A stretch of DNA of 64,000 nt from Chlorella sorokiniana (Eukaryota; Chlorophyta; Trebouxiophyceae; Chlorellales; Chlorellaceae): NCBI GenBank assembly GCA_025917655.1, contig CP084617.1, positions 1,054,001-1,118,000 on the forward strand. The letters run 5' to 3'. A program made the position numbers and the translations under genes. Numbering within the stretch: the stretch's first letter is position 1; every line of letters starts with the position of its first letter. Below are positions 49,935 through 59,614 of this stretch, in pieces. The notes under the pieces were generated by a model that saw nothing but the letters and a program-made list of their open reading frames with translations, was not told the origin of the DNA and made no database searches.

Positions 49935-49973
49935 GCGGAATTCGTGATTCCAGCCTGACAATCACGATTCCGC
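49935..49973. repeat. Inverted repeat / hairpin, 14-15-bp arms
   Basis: The arm GCGGAATTCGTGATT (49935-49949) pairs with AATCACGATTCCGC (49960-49973), with one bulged T and a 10-base loop. It lies about 325 bases upstream of the SPX start and 60 bases from the probable poly(A) signal of the esterase gene. Confidence 0.85.
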
Positions 49974-50024
49974 ACAGCACGCACAGCAGGCCTGGCACAA
50001 ATCAACCCCAGGGGCAGTATTAGG

Positions 50025-50029
50025 TTACA
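50025..50029 (-). terminator. Candidate poly(A) signal TGTAA for the esterase gene
   Basis: TTACA on the plus strand about 130 bases past the minus-strand stop at 50161, inside GTTACAGCAACC. Confidence 0.55.
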
Positions 50030-50160
50030 GCAACCTGAAAACGGCAGGGGTGGGGCTCATGCAGCGTCCAACGGTCACCGCATCTGCAGCAATCTCCCAA
50101 CTGCGTCAACCGGGGCCACGGGTGTACGGCCCCGGTTGCCGCCGCTCCTGCACGCCCGCA

Positions 50161-53100
50161 TCAGCTGTAGGAGGCTGGGACGCGGCCGGTCACGATTTTG
50201 ACGAGGTCGGCGGCATGCGGCGGCAGGTCTCCCTCGTCGACGGCTGCCTGGGTGGAGATGTGGGGCAGCGCCGCCCAGCCCGTCACAAAGTCGGCATGAC
50301 CCATCTGCAGTCGAGCGGGGGAGGGGCGGCGGCAGGAAGCTGGGGCGGAGCACGACATGAAAGCCTGGCAAAGCGCCGCCATCCATGGTGCGGCACCGTG
50401 CGGGCGGCATGCTGGGCCGCACAAGCTGCAGGAGGGCAGGGGGCGGCTGCCACAAGCAAAAACACAAGTAGAAAGGGGGTGGGCACCTTGTTGTACACAA
50501 GGTGCTTGGCGGGGGACGCCGCAGTCGTGCAGCAGCCAGTACTGCTCCGCACTCTCAAACCACGGTACCGTCAGGTCGGTGCAGCTGCTCGTGAGCACTG
50601 TGGGGGCAGCCGCCGGGCAGCTGCAAGGCTGAACCCGCGCAGGAGGCCGCCGCTGGTGCCAGCCGCAGCCTCGGCATCGTGGTCGGCGGCGGCTGCGGGT
50701 GCGGGCCCGGGCGGCGGCGGCAGCCAGGCGTCGCTGCCACCCGCCGCCGCCCCTGCGGCCGCCGCGCGGTGAAAGCCGATGCGCCGGGCGATGGCCTCCC
50801 AGCCAGCTCAAAGGATTGGTAGTAGCGAGGCGCCGCCGCCGCCGCCGCGCCGGCTGCCTCTGGGCCCGTGCCCGCCGCTCTGCCACCCGCTCGCCCCTTC
50901 TGCCGTTGCTGCGGCGGCAGCGGAGGCGCCGCCTGCTCCGCGAGCGGCTGCACCCGCGGGCCACCCAGCCCGCTCGCGCCGCCGCCGCCGCCGTCGCCGC
51001 TGCCCTGCCGCTCGCTCGCGGAGCCTGCCACCCCAGCCTGCCGACGCACCTCTGGAGGACCCTGCTGCTGCAGCGCCGCCCAGACGCCGCGCTGCTCGGT
51101 CGGCGATTGGCTGCGCCTGTGGAGCGTGGGGAGGAAGAGGGCGGCCGAGGAAAACATCACAATGATAATGCAGCAGCGGCAGCTGTCAAATCAAAGAAAG
51201 GTGGAAGCAGGGTGTGTTGCTGCACCCGCAAGCAGAAGCAAGCACGGAGGCCCTCCTCCCCTGCCCAGCATGCTCCAAGCTTGCAGGCAGTGCGCCAAAC
51301 GCGCAGTCAAGCATCCGCTGCCCCCCACACTGCTCCGAACGAGCAGAAAGACAAAATACGAACAAATAATCCCGTCACCTCAGCGCTGCCGCCAGGATCA
51401 CGGCGGGCGAGTTGTCCGCAAAGCCTTGTGGACCCCCACCGCCCGCTCCATTGTGGACGCTTGTGCACGCCGCGCCCTGCAGGGCACAGCAGGCACAGCA
51501 TGCTCGGCATGCGCTGCCGCCGCGGGCGGCGGTGGACTGCGGACGCGAACGCAGCAAGGCACCGACAGCTGCGCCCCCTCCGGTCCAGCCCAGCAGCCAG
51601 GCGCAAGCTGGCAGCTATGTCAAGAGGCGTTGTGCTGCGCTGTACTGCCGCCAGCTTACCCTCCTCGTACTCGTAGTGCTGCGGTACAACAGGGGGCGCG
51701 GGGTTGGCAGCGCGTTGCGCTGGCGGTCAGACATTCTGCACCGCCGTGCAGGCACTTTGTCCGCCCCAAAACCAGCCCCTGCCATGTCAACCACAACAAT
51801 CCCCCAGCGCAGCGCACCTTTGCAATGTCGTAGACCCCTGCCATGGCCACCAGCCGCCGCGGCATGCGCACGTCTCCGCCCGGCGCCGCCGCATCGCTGC
51901 TGGCGGTGCCGCCACCACGCGCGTCGGCCGCACGGGCGGCGGCAAGCGCCCGCTGCATCAAGGCCAGGGTGCACATGTGGGCCCCCGCTGAGTGACCCAC
52001 CAAGGAGATGCGGTCGGGGGAGCCTCCCAGGCGGCCTGCATGGTCGAACGTCCAGCTGAGCGCGGCGCCAACCTGCGGCGCGGCAGGGACGGCAATGAGC
52101 GGCGCGAGTCGGCGTTCAGGCCGCCGTGCTGCGCTGTGCGGCAGAGCCGTGACGGCCGGGCTGCCGACTCCAGCCAGCCTCCTGCTGGCATGAGGGGCGG
52201 CTGGACGGGGGCCCGCCCGCAGCTCACTTCTTCCACCATCTGCGGTACAAGAGCGTCCGGAAAGAGGGTGTACTGCAGGCAGCCAGCCAGCCAGCAGGGC
52301 GGGTTACGAGAGCAGGACAGAGCGACCCAGCTGCGTGGAAGCCATGGGGGCAACGGCAGGCCATGGGCTGCGGTGCCAGCAGCGATGCCTGGAAGTTGGG
52401 ACAGGCTGTGGGCAGCGGCACCAGCAGCATGCGGCGCGGCAGCAGCTCGCCCCCGCCCGCCGTGCCCCCACCTGCATGACTGCTGTCACCACCCCCGCCT
52501 GTGCCAGCCGCGTGGCCAGCGGCGCATAGTGCCACTTGGCCCCTGAGGCCCACACGCCGCCGTGGCAGAACAGCACCACGGGGCGCCCTCTGTGCTGTCG
52601 CTGCCGCCGTCGACGCCGCTGCTGCCGCCGAGGCTCCCCGCGCTGCTGCCTGGCCCTCGGTCTGCTACCTGCTGCAGTGCGGTACCGCTGTACTGCACGT
52701 CGGGGGCAGGTACACGTCCATGATGTTGCGGGGCGGCCGCCGTACCTGCAGGGAGCGGCTCGGGTGGGAGGTGGAGGGGGTGGCGACTGGAGGGAGCGGG
52801 AACCGCAACAAAGGCTTGCGTCCTTCCGCAAGCTGGTGGACAGCATGCGGCGCTGCCCCGTGGCCGCTGCAGCCAACCAGGCTGGCTGGCGCCACGCTGG
52901 CACGCTCGCCTCACGTCCCGCAGGAAGGACACCGTACCGCCGCCGCGCTGCCGCCGCGCGTCGGGCAGCGAGCGGTGCAGCGAGAAAGCGCGCAGGCCGA
53001 AGGGCGCCGCCAGCAGGGTGCCAAAATCTCGGCGGCCTGCGGGTTGGGCACGGCGTGGGCTGGCAAGTAGAGTGAATGGGGCGAAGCGCAAATGCAGGCA

Positions 53101-53247
53101 ACCAGAATGGCTCCCAAGGCAAGGGGTGTGGCAGGAGCGCCAAGGCTGCTAGGTGAAGGCGGCAGCCTCGCTCACAAAGATTCTGGCATAGATGGCCAGC
53201 CGTTGCACACGCTGCAAGCCGTGCAGCTTGGCCAGCTCAGCCTGCAT
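50161..53247 (-). CDS. Isoprenylcysteine methylesterase-like alpha/beta hydrolase (ICME/PCME)
   Basis: Serine hydrolase of the plant ICME type, which removes the methyl ester from prenylated proteins. Visible blocks in gene order: a short first exon (53247-53176, MQAELAKLHGLQRVQRLAIY), a hydrophobic/basic region (FGTLLAAPFGLRAFSLHR), RRPPRNIMDVYLP, VVLFCHGGVWASGAKWHYAP (HGG oxyanion motif), YTLFPDALVPQMVEEV, ISLVGHSAGAHMCTLALM (nucleophile in GHSAG), RRLVAMAGVYDIAK, a mini-exon HYEYEEG near 51660, VLTSSCTDLTVPWFESAEQY (acid) and GHADFVTGWAALP (catalytic His), ending PASYS. The order and spacing match ICME. A base is missing at 52586-52588 and other breaks occur. The region 50700-51150 between the mini-exon and the acid strand is an Ala/Gly/Gln-rich insertion. 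The first exon is inferred only from a good ATG and a good GTGAGC donor. Confidence 0.75.
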
Positions 53248-53810
53248 GCATGACTTCAACTGTCACGGGAAAGCTAGGGGGAAGCGGCGGCGGCGGTGGC
53301 AACGAGCCCGCCTGCTCTGACGCATGATTCATTTCGCAAGATTAAGGTTGAACATCCGCTAAAATACAGGTGGATGATCCCAGTGCAGCCGTGCCGCAGC
53401 TTTGATCGACATGTTGGCATGAAACCGTGGTTTTCACAATTGTGCTGCTTTGATACAACTTTCGTTTACTGCAGATGAGATCCAGGTATGCGCTGGCATT
53501 CCAAAGCCCTCCAATTGGCCAGGTTATTTCTGACTGCACTCCCACCTTTGCGCCTTCAATCGCCAATGGAATGGACATCGTATGCGTCAGTTATTGATTA
53601 TAATCAAGAGCAATGAGCTGCAACGAGTGTCATTGCTACTGCCCGCTGGCGCCACCTAGACATGAACCCCCGTCGTGCATTGTTCTGATATGGCTGTTGA
53701 CCGCAATCAGGACCACACGAAGCTGTGGACCACGCGCCAGCCTTCAAGCGCGCTGCACCTGTCACATCCCACGGCATCTAGTTGCAGAGCAGCCCCTGTC
53801 TCTACTGCAT
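53248..53810. promoter_or_regulatory. Divergent spacer between the esterase and 2OG-oxygenase-like genes
   Basis: About 560 bases, noticeably A/T-richer than the genes, with no coding signal. It should contain both promoters. Confidence 0.45.
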
Positions 53811-55657
53811 ATGGATACGAAATGCAGGACTATCGTCCTGCAGAACGTGTTGTCGCAGCCGCAATTGCGTGCCTTGGAGGTGCGCTGAAATGTTGCATGC
53901 GCTCTTGCGGTCGCATGGGGGGCCTCAAAGGGCAGGATCGCAAAGCGGAACCCTGATTGATGGCTTAATTATGCGAAAAGGCGCCCTGGACCGTAGAGTC
54001 GCCAACTGCTGCCAACTGCTGCCACCCGGCACCCACTCGTGCGCAGCCCTTTCGCTATTCAGCAGCGATGCTGCGCACACACAGGCCGCCCGCTAACTTG
54101 CAGGTCGATGCGGATGCGCTGGCGGCGTGCCCCAACTACTGGGTGCCGCGTGAGGTGGTGGAGGGGGCCGGCCCGCGCTGACGGCCGCCGAGCAGGCGGT
54201 GGCTGCGCTGTGGCGGGCCGCGGCGGCGCCGCCGCTGGCGGAGCTTGGCGAGGCCTGGCAGGGCGCTGAGTACTGGTGCCAGGTGTATGAGGGCGGCCGC
54301 GGGCTGGGCTTCCACTTTGACAAGGACGAGCACGCCATGGCGGCGCACGGTCGCATGGCCACCCCGCTGCTCTCATCCGTCCTCTACCTCACCGGCAGCC
54401 CAGCAGACCCTGTGCGCCAGGCAAGCCTGACAGCCCCCCCTCCCCCTCCGCATGCTGCGCCTGCCTGTGCTACCACACCAGTGCGCGCCCGCAGGACGCC
54501 CAGCCTGCCGCGGCTTTGCTTCCTCAGCCGCAAGGCGCCTTCCGGCCGGCCATCAGCGCGCCCCGCCAGGCTGCCCTGAACGTGCTCGCCACCCCCAGCC
54601 CCCGACGTACACACCTCACTCTACACACACACACACACAACTCCTGCCCCCCTGCCAGGCCCCCACAGTGATCATCGACCAGCGGTACGACCACCAGGCG
54701 GGGTGCGTACTGCCGGAGCACCCGGCCTGGAGCGCCCTCGTCTTTCCGGCCCGCAACCAGTACTGCCTGTTCGGCGGCGCGCAAGCGCACGGCGTGCTGG
54801 AGGGCATGCCTGTTTACCTTGGGGAGGAGGAGGAGCAGCAGCAGCAGCAGTCGCAAGAGCAGCCGCAGCAGCAGTCGCAAGAGCAGCCGCAGCAGCAGTC
54901 GCAAGAGCAGCAGCAGCAACAGTCGCAAGAGCAGCCACAGCAGCAGCCGCAAGGGCAGCAGCAGCGTCGGCTGGGGCAGCAGCGCCGCGTCACCTTCCTG
55001 GTCAACTGGTGGGCGCGGCGGCCGGAGAACGTGGGCCGCGCAACGCCCCAGGACGTGGCGGCAGGCAAGCTGGCGGCGGCGCGCGCAGAGCTTGCCATGC
55101 ACCCGCCCGACACAGCTGGCGGCGCAGCTGCAGCGGCGCTTGAAGAGCTGTCGCTCGGGGGAGCTGCCGCGGATGCTTCATGCAGGCAGCGAGAGGCTGG
55201 GCAGCCGCCTCTGCGGCGCGTAGACTTTGTGACGGTCGCTGCGCGCGCTTGGAGCCTGGGGACGTGCTGCCGGTGAGGCTGCGCCCGCTGCTTGCGGTGC
55301 AGCAGCAAAGGCCTTTTCTTCATCTGCCCTGGCTCATCGCCCTCAAAGCCGGCCCCTTCCCCCTGTTTGGCTGAAGCCTGCTCGTCATCAACCATCCACA
55401 CACACACCAACCCGCCCCCTTCTCTCCTCCAGATTGACGACCTGCTGCAGCAGCGCCACGTGCACGTCAGCGGCGGCGGCAGCAGTACAGCAGACGCAGT
55501 GCTCGTGTCCCATCCGGGGCTCTCCCTTGTGCCCCTGGACGAGGCTGCGGTGGACCCACGCACACCGCTGCAGGTGCTGGCCGCGCTGCTGCCCACCGCA
55601 GACCTCGGCAGCGACAGCGAGGACGGCGGCGGCGGTGGCAGCGGCAGCGACGCGTAG
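53811..55657 (+). CDS. 2-oxoglutarate/Fe(II) oxygenase-like protein with Gln-rich repeat
   Basis: Exons: 53811-53879, 54104-54420, 54659-55272, 55433-55657. The start gives MDTKCRTIVLQNVLSQPQLR. The second exon contains EYWCQVYEGGRGLGFHFDKD, whose H-x-D pair fits the first two iron ligands of a double-stranded beta-helix oxygenase. The third exon gives TVIIDQRYDHQAGCVLPEHP, LVFPARNQYCLFGGAQAHGV (candidate distal His) and RRVTFLVNWWARRPENV (candidate 2OG-binding Arg). The role is unknown; it is not an evident prolyl hydroxylase. A repeat-built Gln/Ser/Glu tract sits between the distal His and the Arg strand. The intron at 54421 starts GCAAGC. Frame breaks occur near 54165 and 55150. The C-terminus is acidic, Gly/Ser-rich (GSDSEDGG). 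Confidence 0.68.
54835..54965 (+). repeat. Coding Gln-rich tandem repeat in the 2OG-oxygenase-like gene
   Basis: Units of about 24 bases encoding SQEQPQQQ, roughly five copies preceded by a poly-Gln run, interrupting the predicted catalytic fold. Confidence 0.9.
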
Positions 55658-55750
55658 CGAGCGGCCGCGGCGGCAGCCGCCCCTTCTGCGCTGCGAGCCC
55701 CCAGGCTGGCATGGGCACTGCCGCCGCCGTGACGCCATGCAAAGGAGCAT

Positions 55751-55755
55751 TTACA
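55751..55755 (-). terminator. Candidate poly(A) signal TGTAA for the fasciclin-domain gene
   Basis: TTACA on the plus strand. It overlaps the first in-frame stop of the last open stretch, so the true stop of the fasciclin gene may lie somewhat upstream in its transcript. Confidence 0.5.
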
Positions 55756-57603
55756 ACAGGGCTCCAAGACAAAGAATGTGGTAGCAAGAGTAGAGGTCCA
55801 GGTCAGCGACGCAGGAGTTACCAGGGCGCAGATGGAGGGCCAACGAGTTTGGCGAGGAGCCGCAGCAGCGAAGCAAGAGGGTCCAAGGCAGTGGTTGCGG
55901 CAGCCGGCGGGGTGGGGTGCCGCGCTGCGCGGTCTGGCTGTCAAGGGAGACCACGATGGGGATGAGCACCGCATTGGTGATGTGCATCACGCTTTGGCCG
56001 CACACCAAGTCAACGGAGTTGGGCTTGGGCAGCTGCGGGCAGCGGGAGCCGCCCGTCAGCATCGATAAGGCAAGCAAGGGCGTCGGGTATTTGGACGGCG
56101 GTCCCTACAGCACCGCCAGCCCCACGAGCCCGCCCCTGCTTCCTGTCACCACATCCCCGACCCATCTGCCCCTGCACACAAAAACCCCACATGCGCACCA
56201 GCGAGGCTTGGTTGGCGAAGCCGCCAACTGCGAGGCGCCCGCCCGCGTGGTGGACAGGCGCAGCATCAGGCCCGGCACCAGCGTCTTCTGCTTCTTCTGG
56301 CTGTTGCCAAAGGTGGGCCAGTACTTGGTGCGCCGCACGTACGGCAGCGTGTTGTACTGCAGCAGCTGCCGCGCCAGCTGCCGGTCGCGCAGCACCTGCG
56401 CCTCGCTCAGTTGCAGCGCCGCATACAGCTGCGCTACCCCCGCATCTGCAGGAACAGCGGCAAGCATGCATGGCACCAGCATCGGCATGTCGGCAGCGGC
56501 AGTGAGGGTAGCAGCGGGGCGGGGGGCAGGTTGGGGCACCAAGGCTGGCGTGTGCGAGGCACAGCGCAGGCCGCTACCAGCAAGGAAGCCTGGTACCGCC
56601 AGTGGCGAAGCTGGGCGGTTGCGGATGGCGGGCTGCTAGCTGCGCGGCGCCGTCATCGCCAGGTTGGTTTCGATCCATCAAAAACAAGGCCCAGCGCGGG
56701 CACACCGGCAGGCACCCCACTCACTTGTGGCTGCGAACAGCGTGTTGACCTGATAAGACGTGGAGAAGTAGTCTTTCAAGCCGGCAGCCTGCGGGCACAG
56801 CGCAGCGCAGGGGTGAGCGCAGCCTTTTGTGATTTGCGGGCACACGTCCACGGGGAGGCGGCACCAGCCTGCGTGCAGGTTGGGGCCGGCCTGCAGCCAC
56901 TCACATCCACGAGCTTCTTGAAGCTGGTCAGTCCAGCCTTATCTGCGACAGCCAGCGCATGCAAGTGTTCAGCGCCAGCCGGCGTGCCAAGCGAGCCAGG
57001 TGTGAACAAGACCAGCCCGTGCTCAGGCAGGCTGTGCAGTCGCTCACTCAAGCACTGGTACAGCGAGGGCCCAAACTTGCCGCCTGCGGAACCTGCTGCA
57101 TTGCTGGAAGCATGCGCCCCTGCAGCAGGGCATGAGGAAGGCGCAGGCCAGTTGTTAGGAGCAGAACCCACACGTGCGTCTGCGCAGCCTGAGCGCAGCG
57201 GGACCCTGACCGCGGCTGCCGCTTCTCAGGCTGGCTGTGGGGATTACGCTGCCGGTCAAGTCTGAATTGTCGCTCCGATCTGGAAACCCAGAGCGAGAGA
57301 GAGCAGTGAGTGCTCAAGTGTCGGCAAATCTGGATGGCAGTGCGGCGACACGCTCGCGCTGACGCAGCTGTCACCCTGAGCTGAGGAGGCCGAAGGTAAG
57401 TGGAACTGCTGCGATAGCGGGCGGTCTTGGGTCGCATGTGGGGCGCGGCTTGTGAGGCATCTGCCCGTATCACGGTGATATGGCCCCTGATTCAACCGGA
57501 ACCCTGCACACACAAGAACAGCGCTGCACATGGCCAGTGGGCGCCCACCTGCGACGAGGAGCAGCACACACACAAACGCAAGCCGAGGACGTCTACAGAG
57601 CAT
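55751..57603 (-). CDS. Secreted fasciclin (FAS1)-domain protein
   Basis: Probable cell-surface adhesion-type protein. The start at 57603 encodes a signal peptide (MLCRRPRLAFVCVLLLVAGG). Downstream pieces in gene order form one FAS1 domain: KFGPSLYQCLSERLHSLPEH (about 57080), LTSFKKLVD (about 56925), AAGLKDYFSTSYQVNTLFAA (about 56780, the TLFAAT strand), AGVAQLYAALQLSEAQVL with QLARQLLQYNTLPYVRR (about 56440-56340), LVPGLMLRL, and the closing motif VMHITNAVLIP (about 55990), equivalent to the usual I-H-x-I-D-x-V-L-x-P. Only one FAS1 unit is visible. The C-terminal tail after VLIP is uncertain, and so is the exon structure near 57250-57130. The convergent neighbour is the 2OG-oxygenase-like gene. 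Confidence 0.66.
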
Positions 57604-58145
57604 GGAGAGGTTTTAAGGGCAAGCTCAGTTTTGGAAACGGCAGGACGGGCGAGGAATTGGGGCCCTCCTGCAGAATGCCCAGGTTCCGCCACACTGGCGC
57701 CATGGCGGCAACATGTGTGCAGGCACTTGGCCAAAGACAGGGCTTGCCCGCTGCGTTCATTGGGTCTAAAAGGATCTGGACGATCACACTGATTTCCTTG
57801 TCTTTCCTCATGAACAGGTGCACTAATTCACTTGGAATGGGTGCAGTCGCCAGCCTAAGGGCCGGCCCAACTCCTCTCCTGCTTTGCTGCATGTCATGGA
57901 ATGGACCGTCTGCTGGCCATGAGCGCCAGTGGATTGTTCTGGATTGTTGACACTGAACTGCAGGTCGCGCAGGCAGAGCTGATACCGGTGTCACCAGCGC
58001 AATGGGCTCATAGGTGCGCTCAAAGGGCTGCCACCCTGGCGGCGGCGGGCTTGCCTCCAGCTGGCCAGGCATTCCCTGCCATCGGGACCCTTGCCGCCGC
58101 ATCCAGCCGCTCCCCTTACTCCTTGATCACGATACTTTTGATGTG
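57604..58145. promoter_or_regulatory. Divergent spacer between the FAS1 and DUF2358 genes
   Basis: About 540 bases between start codons on opposite strands. No conserved coding sequence was seen. Confidence 0.45.
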
Positions 58146-59377
58146 ATGTCCCATGCTTGCCGAGCGACGGCTCCCAGGGGTGGCCCTGCCACGCAGGGGC
58201 TCGTCGGCAGCGCTTGGACGGCTAAGCTGGGCAGGAAAAGCGTGGTAGCCAGATCTTCGGGACCTAAAAGCGGCGGTGAGCCGACCGAAGGCAGCCGGGC
58301 TTTGCCGGCGGCGCTGCCGGCGGCTGCTGCCAGCGGCGGGGCAGCCTGTTTGAAGCCTGCCCAGCAATCGATCACTCTGTGTCGCCCCTTGCAGAAAATG
58401 CCCTCATCAGCGCGGCGGTGGGGGCAATGACAGAAGGCCTTCGGCTGATGGGTGTGGGGTGCGTTCCCGCTTCGTCTGCTCCACCCTGCTCCCCCGCCTG
58501 TGTGCCTCCCAATGCGCATGTTCGCCGTCCAAAGCCAAAGACCAGGCCCGCACTTGCGCAGGACCAAAGAGTACAGGGAGGCCGCGGCTACGGCGCGCCC
58601 GCGGCGGCGCGCCGCTGCCGCGCGGCGACGTCGACGGCGTGCTGCGGGAGCTTCACGCCGACTTCCAACGCCAGTACTTTGTGTCGGGGCTGGTCACGGA
58701 TGCCATCTACGCAGAGGACTGCCTCTTTGCCGACCCCACAGTCAGCTTCCGAGGTGCGGGGACGGGTTTCTGCAGCGCTGGCCTCTCTGTGCTGTGCGTA
58801 CAGCCTGCCAACCGACTCCTCTCTGGGCATGCCTAATTTGCAGTAGGCCCGTCTCCCATTCCACCCTGCACCTGCCCCCTGTCGCGCACGGCTGCAGGGC
58901 GCGAGCTGTACAAGCGCAACCTGTCGCTGCTGGTGCCGTTCTTCGAGGAGCCCGCCATCCAGCGCGCGCTCGCTGGCGCGCCTGCCGACGCCGTCGCCGT
59001 GCGGCGCCACCCGCCTGCGCGCCGAGTGGCGCCTCACCTGCTGGCTGCGCCTGCCCTGGGCGCCGTACATCGACATTGAGGGCAGCACCACCTACGTGCT
59101 GAACGAGGAGGAGAACCAGGTGGGCCGGGAGGGGTCGGCAGGGGCCGAGTGGCTGCCTGCACCCGGATGCAGCTCTGCGCGGGGCCTGTGCGCTCGCGAC
59201 GGAACTTAACCTCGCTGTGGGCCGTGTATATGATGCCTCGCGACCCACGTGCAACAGGTGGTGAGCCACGTGGAGCGGTGGAGCGTGAGCGCCGCCCAAG
59301 CGCTGCTGCTGCTGCTGCGGCCCTCGGATCGAGCTGTCTGGCGGCGGCGGCGGCGGCAGGGCGGCCAGCAAGGATAG
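58146..59377 (+). CDS. DUF2358-family plastid protein
   Basis: Member of the conserved plant/algal/cyanobacterial family DUF2358, of NTF2-like look and unknown function, usually in plastids. Exons: 58146-58275, 58395-58451, 58562-58753, 58898-59119, 59258-59377. The start yields an Arg/Ser/Ala-rich leader (WTAKLGRKSVVARSSGPKSG) fitting a transit peptide. The core shows YAEDCLFADPTVSFRG, RELYKRNLSLLVPFFEEPAI, LRAEWRLTCWLRLPWAPYID, IEGSTTYVLNEEENQ and VVSHVERWSVSAAQALLLLL, the usual family order. One base is missing near 59005. The last residues are Arg/Gln-rich. Splice phases agree across the first four introns. Confidence 0.82.
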
Positions 59378-59614
59378 CCGCAAGCCCTGAAGCGTGTATA
59401 CGCATTGTGGTTTTCACTGTAATATCTTGCACAATTTATTGGTGTGCAACTTGTGATTGATATCCTTGCATCCTTGCAATGCCTCTTCAACCTTGCCACC
59501 CTGTGACGTGCGCTCAGCACGGCGGCCGTTCGTCGATGGCGCAGAGATCCGCTAGTGGCGCGCTGTAGTGTTCAACCCGTCCATCCATATACTTGGGCGA
59601 TACGTATGTAAATT
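59378..59614. other. Short spacer between tandem genes
   Basis: About 240 A/T-richer bases. They hold the DUF2358 3' UTR with TGTAA at 59418-59422 and the promoter of the next gene. Confidence 0.45.
59418..59422 (+). terminator. Candidate poly(A) signal TGTAA for the DUF2358 gene
   Basis: TGTAA about 40 bases past the stop, in an A/T-rich context. Confidence 0.6.

Larger units (their letters stand above)
49612..50160. other. Spacer: SPX promoter and esterase 3' region
   Basis: About 550 bases. The part 49860-50040 is clearly A/T-richer than the surroundings and holds an inverted repeat (49935-49973) and a TGTAA on the minus strand (50025-50029). No coding sequence was recognised. Confidence 0.5.
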
